From: Strigamia acuminata
Lineage: Eukaryota; Arthropoda; Chilopoda; Geophilomorpha; Linotaeniidae
DNA length: 64,000 nucleotides
Direction of reading: 5' to 3'
Assembly: GCA_949358305.1 (NCBI GenBank)
Contig: OX442317.1
Span: forward strand, 7,754,186-7,818,185
Within the stretch, counting starts at the first letter, position 1; each line of letters begins with the position of its first letter. The position numbers and the translations under genes were made by a program. The notes below the pieces were generated by a model. That model was given only the letters and a program-made list of their open reading frames with translations, did not search any database and was not told the DNA's origin. Below are positions 1-11,899 of this stretch, in pieces.

Positions 1-1640
1 TACAGATTTTACATCAAGATACCAAACTTGAACTGATCAGACAAGGATGGAAAACAACTTGGATTCCCAGGAGGTTACCCTTCTAAGTACTGCTTAACTT
101 CTGTGTTCTAATGGAAACAGGTGATCAACATGGCAAGAATAGACCATGTTGCACACAAGAAAACAAAGCAACAACCTAAGATACGGTTGCTATTAACTTC
201 TATCGTAAGAGTACTGGTGTGTTCTTGTGCTTTGGGTTTGGTGATGGATATGGATTGTAGTGGATGTGACTGGATGGAGGAGTTTTTAGATGGAGTCAGA
301 CACAAGGCATCATGTATGGAATATTTGCATACCGGTAAGTGTTTTATTGTAAAGAAAGTACAGGTGGCGAGACACACGTTCTCGCAACGTCACAAATAAA
401 CAAATTAACAAAATGAAAAGAAATGGAGTGCGAAACACTCCAAGTACCGTCATTCCTTTGTTCACCATCGCTTTCAAATCCAACATCCATTATTTTTCAC
501 CCAGTCTTGCCCCACCAGTTTGGTTAAATTTCAACATAAAAATGAAATAATCAAAGAGTAGAATCATTTTCCAAATTTTTCCCAATTTTTCTTTTTCTTC
601 CAAATGAATATTAAAAAAAAAAAAAACGATCAGCCCATACTCCCAATCGATTCACGAACCGTTAAAACTCGGTTAAGTCATTTTCTAAACAAATCACAAT
701 TTGATCCCTAAAACGTGATTCAAAACCAAAAGGAAAGGAATTAAATTGCATTCAAAAGAGAAATCGTAATCAGTCTCCAGAGATAGTTTTCGTCTCAGAT
801 TACAGGTGAAACAGATAAGCACCGCAGAATTGCCTAGATAATGCCTCGGCAACCACAAAAAAATTAGGTCAACAAATTTCACATTGCTTATCTCCACCCT
901 CAGCACATTTTAAATTAGATTTCCTGCAGAAAACAAATGCTCCCACTGCAGATTACCTTATATTTAATTGGATTATTGCACCCTAGCAATAATGGCGGCC
1001 AGAGCTTCAACTCCAAAACCACTTCTCCATTAACTGAGGCTTTACGTCTATTAATCCCACACAAACAAATATGAAAATAATATTAAAATCACTCTCTGCC
1101 CCTAAATCCCACACCAAACTTTCTTCTTCCCATATCACAAGCAAGAGGCATTTTTCTTGCTCATTCCTAAGCCAGCAACGAATCCCCCAGACTAATTTAC
1201 ATCTCACATAAATCTCTCGCATTCATCAGCTTCACATCTTATTTCAACTCGGTCCAGGCCCCTTAATGCAACTTAACTCGCAGATTTAACCTTTAAAGAA
1301 TAAAGAAAAATCACTCCCGATTCATTCAATCCTTCAGACGACTCTTCAACACTGATTTTGATTTACCCTTCACAACGCTCCAGAAATATTACCGCAAAAA
1401 CACTTATGCAAAACGAGCCGGCATTTCCATCCCACACCTGTTGTTTCCCCCGCCTTAAAGCAACAACTTCACTCCAAAGAAAACAAAAACTGGATCTAAT
1501 GATTTTGACGGAATCGACATGTCCTATCGGTTTAAGGTCCACTGGCGTTACGCTACACTAACTTGATACTAAATTCAAACTGCGGCATTCTCAAAGTTAT
1601 TTTAATCTTTTTTTATTTTTTAAACCAGCCTAAATATAAA
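1..1640. other. AT-rich stretch without a recognisable gene
   Basis: Short open frames occur on both strands, but none has a convincing splice context or recognisable domain. A segment near 150-180 resembles one near 4,400-4,440, and the start of the window (5-30) resembles about 4,700-4,730, so pieces of a dispersed repeat are present. Nothing else is supported. Confidence 0.5.
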
Positions 1641-1658
1641 ATTTTACAAGTTACAGTA

Positions 1659-1794
1659 GCTGCATTCAAAAACTAAAATATTTTGTGTTTTACTTCAATT
1701 TTAAACCCAAAATGACATAATTTCCTGTTTAACCCCATGTTAAAACTTAAAATACACTTAAACTAAAATTGTTATTTTAATTTTTGAATGCAGC
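1659..1794. mobile_element. MITE, family 1 (TA target, GCTGCATTCAAAAA ends)
   Basis: The ends form a terminal inverted repeat reading GCTGCATTCAAAAA on the left and its complement on the right, flanked on both sides by TA (1657-1658 and 1795-1796). The interior is AT-rich and non-coding. A second copy, split by another element, lies at 2919-3668. A relative with GCTTCATTCGAAAAG ends lies at 21294-21433. A TA duplication and short inverted ends fit a Tc1/mariner-superfamily MITE. Confidence 0.8.
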
Positions 1795-2096
1795 TAGTAT
1801 TACCTTTACAAATGCCGTTGAAATTGCCGGTAGAGACAGGGTTTTACCGGCAGTCTGGTCAAACCCGCGCTAAAGAAACACGTCGCTTTAAGCGGGTAAT
1901 TTTACATTTAGACTAATTTAAAAAATATAAACAAGTTTAAATGACTTTATGAACGATGGTTCAAATGTTGTTTAAATTTTGAAGTCTTTTAAATTCTGAT
2001 AAAAAATATCCAGACCTAGCCACTTTTAAAACAAAATTATATTTTACTCCGACAAAGTTATAAGTTACAATTTCAACGCCAAAACAGGCAAAAAAA

Positions 2097-2215
2097 ATTG
2101 TTTACACATGTCAGAATGTTTCCGTGCACTATCCGACAAAAACCGGAAAGAATTTGTTTACGTACGCCAGAATGTTTTCGTGCACTATCAAAACCGGAAA
2201 GAATTTGTTTACATG
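2097..2215. repeat. Imperfect tandem duplication of about 55 bp
   Basis: Two adjacent units share TTGTTTAC, CAGAATGTTT, CGTGCACTATC and ACCGGAAAGAAT in the same order, followed by a third partial unit starting TTTGTTTACATG. The units differ by small substitutions and a 4-5 base indel. No coding function is visible. Confidence 0.75.
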
Positions 2216-2329
2216 CACAGACATCATATCTGCTAGCCTTGACAGAAATCTTTCCATCACATCACAAAAAAAAAATATTTTTGCTCCATTCACCTGCAAA
2301 CTGAATTACAATCCCAAAGAAAAAAAATA

Positions 2330-2715
2330 GCAGCACTCAATTCCTCTCATCTTACCCCCACGACGAAGAGAGAACCGAAGCGTTTTCCAGCCCAGTCCAG
2401 TCCCAACTGGGATATTTAGCCCCTAATGCAGAATATTAGCTGAGCGATGCAGCTCTTTAGACTGGTGTGTGGACGAGCTAATCAGCCACTCGATGGTAGA
2501 AGGAGCAACAAGAAAGAACGTGGAAGCAAGAGGCACGAGGCAGACCAATATGGAGTGCGTGCTACGAATAAATCTGTTCCCGTTTCCCGAGATGAAGAGG
2601 AACACCTTCGTCTTATCTAACAGCTCCCGGCAGTGTTTTAAACTGAAGACGGATGAGCGGCGACACCTGCGGGGCCACCCAGGAATTAATTTACAACACG
2701 AGAAACTCTAGACGG
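2330..2715. other. GC-richer block of unknown role
   Basis: This stretch is clearly richer in G, C and CpG than its surroundings and is open on both strands for 60-80 codons. One minus frame contains a hydrophobic run. No acceptor, donor or start clearly frames an exon. It may be a 5' untranslated exon or promoter of an unseen gene. Confidence 0.3.
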
Positions 2716-2940
2716 TGTTTCAGCAAAAAGAAGAAAGAAAAAAAAAATCAACAAACCTCCTTTGGTGGCTTTCTAACAACTGTTCGAAATAAAAAAATTC
2801 CACAAATGGTTAGAATGCCACACTTCTGTTAGTTTGCGTGAATTAGATATTCAAATCCAAATATTTGTTTCAATGCTGATTGATCACTTAACTGAGACAC
2901 ACAAATCGAAACAGACTAGCTGTATTCAAAAACTAAAATA

Positions 2941-3553
2941 CCGTATTTCATCAATTAAGAGCCGCGGCTCTTATTCAAAACTGCCGTTTTTGTCAGCAAT
3001 TACAATTTCGGTTTTTCGTTTCTTACATTTGTTTAATGTAACTAACGAAGTCTGAACGTCGCAAACGAAGCGTAAGTTCATCATTCGTGAGGTTAAATAC
3101 GAAAACAATACCGTACTTTTGCAAAAATACGATATTCCTGGTGTCTCGGCCGCTGCTACTACCGTATGTTATCGATTACTATGCGGGCCTCTAATAGCCC
3201 ACGGACCTCTAATTGCGCGCGGGGCAAATTTTATTTTTGCCAATTGGAGGCCCGAAAATGTGCAATAAAAGGATGACAAATGACACATTTTGTATACGTT
3301 TCGGCAGAAAATTACCGAAACGTATGGAAAACGTCTCAATTGTCACACTTTTAGGTGTTTTTCGTTGCCGATACGTTAAAAAAACCCAGCATCGACCAGT
3401 CGGCTGATGCTGGGTTTAAATAGTCCGTGGACCTCTAATACCGCGCGAGTCAAAATATTTTTTTCTAATAGCGCACGGGTGCGTTATTTACAAATATACG
3501 GTATTCGAGGGCGGCTACAATTCGAGGGCGACTTCATAATTGCTAAAATACGG
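2941..3553. mobile_element. TA-flanked DNA transposon nested in family 1 MITE
   Basis: The ends read CCGTATTT on the left and AAATACGG on the right, with TA duplicated at both junctions (2939-2940 and 3554-3555) relative to the empty site seen at 1659-1794. Inside are short direct and inverted motifs, including CCTCTAATAG variants, and two hairpins. The terminus matches that of the element at 32183-32327, suggesting a pogo-like family. No transposase frame is visible. Confidence 0.8.
3297..3417. repeat. Two adjacent hairpins inside the nested transposon
   Basis: The first pairs ACGTTTCGG with CCGAAACGT around an 8-10 base loop (about 3297-3324). The second pairs AAACCCAGCATC (3382-3393) with GATGCTGGGTTT (3406-3417), twelve perfect pairs around a 12-base loop. 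Confidence 0.8.
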
Positions 3554-3669
3554 TATTTTGTGTTTTACTTCAATTTTAAACCACAATGACATCATTTCCT
3601 GTTTAAACCCCCGTTAAAACTTAAAATACATATAAACTAAAATTGCTATTTTTATTTTTGAATGCAGCT

Positions 3670-5870
3670 AGGGAAAGAAATCAAATTCTCAAGTATTTCA
3701 TTGGAAAAAAAATGTCGACAAAATGATTGGACCCCGTTTGAATTGCACTTTATTCCGTGTCAATGCAGTAAAGTATCAACTTGAAGATATTTTTAATCCT
3801 CAACTCATTCCATTCATTCATTCCAACTTATTTCACTTTCATTCATAGTGCAAAGTGTCGTCACTCGTCAGGCATCGTGCAGTAATTCCCAGACCAACCA
3901 TCACGTTTTACAATTTCTGAAATCGAAATAGAGTCATGCTCTCCGTTACCCAACTGCAAACAATATGCTAAAGCGGATGTGGCGCATGTGCAGCCACAAC
4001 TTTAACATCACCTAATGACAATAACTTTTAACACGCTAAGCTTTTTAACCTTTTGATTGCTCATACTCGAGCTAAGAACAAAATAAACCAAAACAATGTT
4101 CACTGGGAATGCTTTACATGTTGTTATGTGCTTAATCCTCTTTCCAACCCACTTTCATAAAGGTCACCGGTCGGTCGTATAACGTTGAAATGTCTAAATG
4201 TTTAAATGCAAATATTTGTCTAAACCAAACTATTTAACTCAATATTTTATTAGAAACAGATTAGTGTAGAATTTCCCACCTTCTGGTAACATCTACAAGC
4301 CCCCCGTTAACTCACTAGCTTGTAGTACAAGTTTTCCTACTTCCTGTGCATAGATTTGTTTAACCAGTTGAAGCTGAAGTCACAAAATCGTTCGCATTGT
4401 CCAGCCTATTACACACAAGAAAATAAAGCAACACTAAAGATTTTCCATATGGAAAACACATGCGAAATGTTATGGAAAAACCCGCTTTCTATTGGTGGAA
4501 ATGTTAAATCTCCACTATGTATAAATTTCATCTTTAAATATCATATTTCCACAGGAAAAGACGCGATTTCCACTCAAACTTTCCGTTGTTGTAAAATTAA
4601 TAAAATCGTGTTTCCGAAGTACTAGGTTTAAAATTAGACTTAATACTGCTAAAACAACCACTGGAATTAGGGAATCATCAGCAGAGAATGGACCGTGCAG
4701 TTTGAATTTAACATCAAGATACTGGGCGCAAACTGGAGTTGTTTTTCCAAGCGGGCTTCTCTGCGCATCATGTAAACATGCTCAGTTATTCTTGCTCAGG
4801 CTCTGATCCCTCCATGTTCTGCAGTGGTGCCTAGCACAAGGGGGCCACAAGCGGATCCATAAGCGTATAAAAATAGGTAAATAATATTATTATTAGAAAA
4901 ACAACTTTACACTTCAAGGACAGTCAAAAAAACACTATTACATTCAGTTTCCCCTTCCCGCAAATTTGTACCACACTTTTGATCAATCTATGAAAGACTT
5001 AGGGGCAGTTATGCAGTGAAAATTTTCAAGCAACACAACTTAAAAATCGATAAACACAAGCCAAGTTTTAATTCCCAGCTTAGATATAACTGGAACCTTT
5101 CCATTCCATCAGAATTCAAAAATCAAGCAAAGGACCACAAAAAAGCCACAATTCGATTTATTTCGGCCTAACAGTCACCTAATTTCCCCCTACCAAATAT
5201 AAATTAATTCCACTTAAATTCGTGCCAAAAAACTCAATTTCTTCCCTCTCTTTCTCTCATTGACATTAAACATTCGCCACTAAATAACTAATGTATTAAT
5301 CATTCGGTGATTACATTAAAGTTTACTAATTGCCTTTCTCATATTATTCTAATGCAATTACATCCAATGCCTCCAGCTTATGGTAATGTATGATAACAAG
5401 CTCTGGAAATTAGATTTGTTCTCTTCACTGGACGGTGCGATTTAATATTCCTACCCATGGGACCAAGTATGAGCAATTTCAACTATGAAACTCGTGTATT
5501 ATTAATCAATATATTTGATTGAATTAATGAAATGGGCGCAAATAAAGTAAAACATTCTTTTCAAGCCAAACTTCACTCCTATTTATCATCATCACGACAA
5601 TCCCCAACCAGGCAATTTAGCAAAATAAACTTTCTCAATGATTGAGTACCAGGCCATGTTGCACTCAGAACCCGGATTACACAATATCATGAAATCTTAA
5701 TGATGCAAACCTTTTCTCTGTCTGAAAACCAAAGATAAATTCAACTATTTTTTATATACAAGTACATGAAAGCCTACTTTCTATGATTATTTTATCTCGT
5801 CATTACAATATGATGAAGTCGAGATTGCAAAAATCGTAAAAGAACAACAAACCAGGCATTATGCTTACCT
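3670..5870. other. Stretch without a supported gene
   Basis: Low-complexity AT-rich DNA. An 89-codon plus frame at 4356-4625 has no splice or start context and overlaps a segment repeated near position 150. I see no domain, RNA or complete transposon here. Confidence 0.5.
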
Positions 5871-5879
5871 GTATGGCTC

Positions 5880-6180
5880 AAAAATATATTTCACAATATA
5901 TTTTTAAATCTGCCCAAATAATGCATTCTAAAATATAAGTATATTATTCGAGCATTAAATAACGCATTTCATAATACAGTCAAAACTCTTTATAACAAAT
6001 AGCAAGGGACCTGAAAAATCGATTCGTTATAACGAGAAATCGTTATATCAAAATTTTTTAACACGATGTTCTATGGCCAGCCAACCAAACCAGACATTTA
6101 CGTATTCGTTATAAAGAGTTTCGACTGTAATACATTTTAGAATTCATTTTGTAAAATCTATTTTGACAAATAATAGTAAG
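5880..6180. repeat. Dispersed AT-rich repeat split by a pogo-type MITE
   Basis: The segment 5938-5976 is similar to the reverse complement of about 7555-7620: both contain GCATTAAATAA then GCATTTCATAATACA. The similarity is interrupted by the element at 5977-6127 and resumes at about 6130. The outer ends carry CAAAAATATATT, as does the repeat at 7370-7667. Confidence 0.65.
5977..6127. mobile_element. Pogo/Tigger-type MITE, copy 1
   Basis: It begins CAGTCAAAACTCTTTATAAC and ends with the complementary GTTATAAAGAGTTTCGACTG. TA flanks it at 5975-5976 and 6128-6129. The interior contains repeated CGTTATA and TATAACGA motifs and GGCCAGCCAACCAAACC, shared with copies at 27010-27192 and 30678-30983. 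Ends of the CAGTCGA...TTATAACGA type with a TA target are typical of pogo/Tigger derivatives. Confidence 0.9.
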
Positions 6181-6860
6181 TCATTAAATTACAAAATCAC
6201 TTGACCGTAAAGAGTTGTCAGTTTATTGAACCTAAAAAAAATAAATTTAATTTTGAAAAAATTTTCTCACATAAAGTTTATGAGATTATCTCGATAATAT
6301 ATATAAAATATATTCCAATCCTCATTTTAAATAAAATATAAGCTTAAAACCTTTCGACTAAAGATTGGAGTATTTATTTTGCATATGGCGAGGTGAGTGA
6401 CTTGAGTTTTTGTTTATTCTCCTTCTTCATTCCGTGTGAAAATGCAAATGTCGATACAGGCAATCAATTAAGGGGCAGAACCTCTTCCAAACCGAAAACT
6501 AACACGCATGCACCCACTTTATTGCAACTCAAAACACTGGACTCGCAATAACTTTTTACTTACTACCTTTCGTTCGATAAAAGGTGGCCTTTAAATTGGA
6601 CATTTTATTACACAATTCTAAAAAGCCAAATCCTCTTAAATACCCTTTACAATTCCCCCACCTAAAAAAACAAAAGAGCGCTGCATTTTTCACAAATCTA
6701 AATATAAAACCGACAATTTGCAGTAAAATTTTATTATTCATAAAATTGCTTTTATTAATCACGGTCATTTCGTGTCGTCCCATCAACCGCTTTATTAGCA
6801 ACATGTACATACTCGACGCCAGTCATTGCTTAAAGGTCAAGAGAAATTATTCCTACTATG

Positions 6861-7016
6861 CTAATTTGCAGCTGAATACATTATAGCAAGCATGATTCCT
6901 ATGGCGGCAACGAAGCCAACGATGTGGGCCGGAATCGGATTTAGCGGATCAACGACACGACACAGTCGCACGAAACCGCAATGGGAAAGACCGAAACTGG
7001 CCAAATTGGCATAAAT
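6861..7016 (-). CDS. Possible terminal exon ending in a hydrophobic tail
   Basis: Reading leftward from about 7016, 51 codons stay open before a TAG at 6861-6863. The C-terminal half holds DPLNPIPAHIVGF followed by a hydrophobic helix-like run. The block is richer in GC than its surroundings. It could be a last exon of the minus-strand gene that starts at 10502, ending in a membrane or GPI-signal-like tail. No acceptor with matching phase is convincing, so this may be chance. Confidence 0.25.
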   Translation of the reverse strand: MYANLASFGLSHCGFVRLCRVVDPLNPIPAHIVGFVAAIGIMLAIMYSAAN

Positions 7017-7369
7017 CGAAGATCATTCAATATTTACAATTAAATCATTAACCAATCAACAATGCATAGTTGTTCACACTCGTTGCAAACAACGATCACG
7101 CTTGTGGTCAATAAATCACCGTTTAATACATTTCGTTACAAGCTGTAATGAATAATTGGTTCAATCAGCACGTTGCCCGCAGTGAATTTATGCCAAACAC
7201 CAATTTCTTCGGCTTTTACCAAACTTTCTCTGATTTACCCCATCCGTCTGCACCAACGGAAACATTCTTTCTAACATTCCCGAAGTGAATTGATGAAACA
7301 ATTCGGACAAGTCCAAAACTTGACCACAACTCACACAGATTTCAATGTTAAAAGACGAGAACCCCCATA

Positions 7370-7667
7370 CAATTCAAAAATATATTGAAATTATATTGCA
7401 ATGTTTTTCAAAATGCATTGGGTTTATCGAGAATGTATTTTATAATTTTATAATTTTATAATTTTATTTTTCCGTGCTATTGATCTGCAAATGAGAATTA
7501 ATAAATTTTGTAAAATATATTACGACATTAAATATGAATGCATTTTCAAAATGCATTTTTTTCAATTGTATTATGAAATGCATTATTTAATGTACAAATA
7601 ATACGCTTAATTGCACGAAATGCTATACATTTTGGACTGCATTAAGTGAAAATCAATATATTTTTGA
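7370..7667. repeat. Repeat with inverted TTCAAAAATATATTGA ends
   Basis: The left end reads TTCAAAAATATATTGA and the right end reads its complement, 16 perfect inverted bases; similarity decays inward. The interior holds several ATGCATTTT motifs. A relative lies at 5880-6180. No target-site duplication is clear. Confidence 0.65.
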
Positions 7668-8380
7668 AACAAATCCAGATGACAGTAGTTTATGCTAACT
7701 AGCAGTAAGTTACACTATGAAAAATTCAATTTACTTTAGCAATCAAAGTGAAGTGCAAAGAAGAGTATTGCGAAAGCGCACCTAAGTGAGACGAATGAGT
7801 TATGCGAAGATGAGCGACATTTACCGAGACAGAAGAGCGAAAATAATTCCACAAAATTAAACGATCAATGCATCTACAAAGTCCACAATAATTCTTTTAG
7901 CCCTGACAAATTAATCTATCAAACAATTTCATTAACTTTTAGCGCAGCAGAGTCATTATTTTTTCAATTTTTATATCGCCCTCTATTAAATTGATTACCA
8001 CCTTCATCTTTAATACATTTCCCGTAATATATTGGCTCTTCAATTGCCTCTGTCTGCTCGAACTCATCAGTAGTGTACCACAATGCTGACCATTAGACAT
8101 TTACACACCCCATAACTCAAAAATGAATTTTATTCGCAAATACTGCTTCAATAGCTGTTATTACCGCGAGATTTATGCAAATCCATGACCTCATTAGCAT
8201 TGCAGAATTGCTATTTAATTAAGACGAACCAATTTGGGATACACTAAAAGCGCTTCTATCCGGCAAAGTCGACACCGGATATCAAAATTTTTTCCACATA
8301 ATTGAGCTTTACACCAACAACTAATTACGCAAGACTTGTTGTACTGCCGAAACTTGCTATACATCACTGAGGTGTTTGAT

Positions 8381-8700
8381 TAAATCTACGATTCTGTCAT
8401 TTTGTGATTTGCTATTAATCACAAAATCAATCCTTTTTGATGCCGTCAAATTCAATCGCACGACTTTTTACATTTTCAAAAACTCTTCAGTAATTTGCAA
8501 ATCATTACTAACGGCCACTTGGACCGACCTTGGCCACTGCCGTTTTGTTTTCGCTTGCCAAAAATTGCAAAAACCACCTTTAACTTAATTTTGCGATTTT
8601 GCATTTTTCCTCTTTGTGTTTTTACAATTATGAAGACGATTGGTGGAACCGATATCACATGATAATAAAACTACTAAAATTTCAAAATTACAAAATGTTG
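8381..8700. repeat. Dispersed repeat family 2, copy 1
   Basis: It shares an ordered series of blocks with 11656-11895 and 31895-32535: TTAATCACAAAATCAATC, then a variable middle, CCATTTTGTT-like, AAATCGCAAAAACCACC-like, TTTTTACA, TGGTGGA and a right end with CAAAAGTGCAAAAT-like sequence. The short frames inside are not coding. Confidence 0.7.
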
Positions 8701-9404
8701 CACTATCCAAATACTATCCAAATCGATGAACAAAAATACATATCCATTTTTATTACAGCTCCGCGAACAAAAAACACTCGTTAATCCAACAGCAGATAAA
8801 ACAGCTTTTACTGTACCAAATAAAAAAAAAAATATTAAAAAAAATTATCATTTCTCTTTAAAAAAAAAAAAAAAAAAATCCCCTTAAAAAAGAATAATCC
8901 ATTCAAATTCCTCCTTTTCACCACAATACTTTTAACAGATTCCACCACGCGCACATCAGCCTTAAACATCAATACACAGTCCAAGTGCACGTTGTAGCAA
9001 GCAGACTAGACCGACTTTTCAACACCAAATTACACGCTCTCAAGGCGAAATACACAACAACTGCATACCCCCATCCTTAAATAATTTAATTTAATTTAAA
9101 AAACCTCCTAAACAGATCAAACTTTTCCATTTTTCCGCCACCAATTCCTCACGAGCTTAACACTTTCCCCTCGCGCCATCATTTCACAGATGAGCGTGGA
9201 AAACATGCGCCGTTAACCAGCTTCGTTCAAGGTGAATAAACGAGTTCGAATCTTTGCGGTCAAGGGAATCCAAGTGGCTTCGTGTTGTTGTATGGGCTTT
9301 CATTCGCAGATATACTGTATGTAGAAATATATATTACAATCCAACCGCGAATGGTTGCAATTCACACCGGGAATCGATGGTTAAAGTGAAAGTCGGCTGC
9401 TTAC

Positions 9405-10502
9405 CAATGCCATCGACGCCCGGCCTTAAATCTAAAAAACTCCCAACGGTGAGACAAACCAGTCCGCCTCAGCCTTTAATAATCGGCGCGCAGCTTACGC
9501 GTTATTTTAATCGACTTATTGCATCCAAATCATGTCTTAAGTTTTCTTTCAATACCCCGTGTCATCTCCGCGAGTAAACAAACCCATTTGCAGGTTTTTC
9601 GTGCGCGGAGATTACAGGTTTGCATCGAAAATAGGAAATAAAATTGACTCGATCAAATTCCTACGGCTTTTGTCGCGCATTCGATAACGATGGGATTTTC
9701 CTTTTATTTGCCATTTGCAAGATTTATCCAAAATTCAACATGGCCGGCCCAGAAGACAGAAAAACACAATTTTCTACAAATTTGTTTCCACGTTTCATCA
9801 TCTTGTTGAATAATTTAAAACCGGGGAAAATAAACTCGACAAATACTCTCCACCACTCCCACCGACCCAAAACAAAAATATATACACCGGTAAAGAAAAA
9901 AAAATTCTCAAAGTTCCAAAATGAAAAATTAATAATTAAAATCCCCATTAAAAGCATCAAAAATTAAAACATTTCAAATAAAAAAATAAAAAATAAAAAA
10001 AAAATTATTTTTTCTGGTCTTTGATCGAAAATGTTAAATAAAATTTCCAAAAAAAAAAATCTTCCAAAACACTTTTTTCTTCGCATTTCGAGCGATAAAC
10101 GCCCTTTAATTCATCAAAAAAAAGACAAAAACAAAAACATTATGAAAAAGCTCTACCTTTTAGCATATAAAATGTATAAACGTCATTATAAAATTACTAA
10201 ACACCCGTTTATGCAATTTAAACCCATTAAAACCTAACATGCAAAACACATTACCAAAATTACGCTCTAAGAAACAAATAATTTTTCACACCTTTTCCCA
10301 GAAAAAAAAACACAAAAAAAATTAAATTTAAATTTAAATTACCCCACAAAAAAACCAATCCCCAGACCAAAATAATAACAAATTCGACTCACTGACCTTT
10401 CTTGGAGCTTCCTTGCAGACAGCCAGTGGGTAGTAATAATCCTAAAAGTAGGAGGCAATGATGCACCAAACTGCACAGTGTGTTCCACTGAATGGCTCGC
10501 AT
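9405..10502 (-). CDS. First exon with signal peptide plus a microexon; gene runs on leftward
   Basis: The ATG at 10502-10500 opens 35 codons encoding a clear secretory signal (MRAIQWN, then LLLLGLLLP, then polar residues). The exon stops at 10397 before the strong donor GTCAGTGAG, leaving phase 1. On the same strand a 27-base candidate exon (9431-9405) sits between a pyrimidine-rich TTTTTTAG acceptor and the donor GTAAGC; its phase fits, adding DLRPGVDGI and leaving phase 1 again. Later exons are not identified. The product would be secreted or membrane-bound; family unknown. The first exon is fairly safe, the microexon less so. Confidence 0.45.
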
Positions 10503-10619
10503 AGTTCTTGTCCTTAAAGTGGTGGCAGCAAACGGGATAAACGCAGATTCTTTTAAGGAAACACAAGATTCATCGCTTCTCACTGCACTCAGTAACTCGG
10601 CATCAAATTTTCGCGTATT

Positions 10620-10915
10620 CACATCAAAAATATCTGTACAACTTGACTAGAAAAACCGGGGAAAAAAGAATGAGCGAAAACGAAAGAAGAAAAAAAATCC
10701 ATACAGTTATCAAATTAGACAACTGGAAATTCGTGTCAATCGAAAACACCTTATCCACAGCTGAGGAACGGGAGCGGTCGCCAGCGCAGTCGGCCGCCAG
10801 GCGCAAAATGCTCCAGCCCACGCTCACAGTGGAGCAATTGCCGCGCACTCTCGAACCGCGGCGTTGCACGGCTACTCGTGAACCGGGTCTTCGTTCACGT
10901 GATCCGTTGCAATGA
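10620..10915 (-). promoter_or_regulatory. GC/CpG-rich 5' region of the minus-strand secretory gene
   Basis: Directly upstream of the exon starting at 10502, positions 10750-10910 are conspicuously GC- and CpG-rich compared with the flanks. This is where a promoter or 5' untranslated exon would lie. Both strands are open there, but no domain is recognisable. The assignment rests on position and composition only. Confidence 0.35.
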
Positions 10916-10919
10916 AGAC

Positions 10920-11650
10920 GGATGAATCCAAATTGTTAACTCGCCAATTCATCTGGAAAGAAAAAAAAAAGGGTTTCTTTTACTTCCGGTTCATTTTTTT
11001 TTTATTATTTTTTATTTTTTTTTATATAATAGGTTTTTTTTCTTTATATTTTTTTATTGTAGTAAAAAAAATAAAAGACGTTGTTGTATTGTCGTAAAGC
11101 CGTTCGAATGTGATTTGTAGATCGTGAGGTGATTGTGTCAAACAGGTTTCGCGAGGGAACAAATTTTCCATTTTATCGCTCATTACGTGCTCCATATGCG
11201 CAGTGCATATCCTGATAACCAAACGCACGAGTTATGCAGATATTAATTTGCATAAAAATGGGCCGATCAACTTCAACTGGAAATGATAAATGTCTGTTTT
11301 CAACTTAGCAAACCAAATCAATTGGGATATGATAATCTGGCTGATCGAAATCGAGAAATAAATAATTTTCAATTTTTAAAAATGGCCGATCTGTCGAGAC
11401 GAGTCAGTCGTCACAACATGTGTTTACATCGCTTGTTGTACGAAGACTGACAAACAAACTTTGCAATCAATCACGTTGCCCGAGTCAACTGCAATAACAG
11501 TTTTCTTCCGTCCAAATGTAATGAAAATTAAAAATAAACAGATGCTTCACTGCAATGCTCGTTTGTCAATTTATCCTATCATTATCTATCCCCATTATTC
11601 GTTTTTCCGCTACAATTGAACTAATAAAATTCAAATCAATACAATAAACA
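10920..11650. other. Stretch without a gene
   Basis: Contains long T-rich runs (about 10994-11060) and AT-rich DNA. No exon, RNA or transposon boundary is supported. Confidence 0.5.
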
Positions 11651-11655
11651 GAAAA

Positions 11656-11895
11656 ATGTACAATTTTCTAATTTTCTATTAATCACACAATCAATCATTT
11701 TTGACCCCGTCAAATTAAATCCTAAGATTTCCCGCAGACCGAGCTTTTCGCCTCCATTTTGTTATTGGCTCGATAATCGCAAAACCCACTTTTTGATTGA
11801 TTTTATAATTGCGCATTTTTACACTTTTGTGTTTTCACGATTGGTGGAGCTGATACCACGTGATAAACCCAAAAGTGCAAAATCGGCAAAACCCA
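11656..11895. repeat. Dispersed repeat family 2, copy 2
   Basis: Matches the copies at 8381-8700 and 31895-32535 block by block: TTAATCACACAATCAATC, CGTCAAATTAAATCC, CCATTTTGTTATTGGC, AATCGCAAAACCCAC, TTTTGTGTTTTCAC, TGGTGGAGCTGAT and AAAAGTGCAAAATCG. This is the most compact copy. Confidence 0.7.
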
Positions 11896-11899
11896 AAGA

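Larger units (their letters stand above)
2919..3668. mobile_element. MITE, family 1, interrupted by a nested element
   Basis: The left end (from 2919) and right end (to 3668) match the two halves of the MITE at 1659-1794. TA flanks it at 2917-2918 and 3669-3670. The interior match breaks after AAACTAAAATA at 2940 and resumes at TATTTTGTG near 3554, which marks an insertion of 613 bases within it. Confidence 0.85.

Noticed and set aside
9644-9967. 107-codon plus frame rich in Lys and Asn
   Set aside because: Composition is that of AT-rich simple sequence and nothing frames it as an exon.
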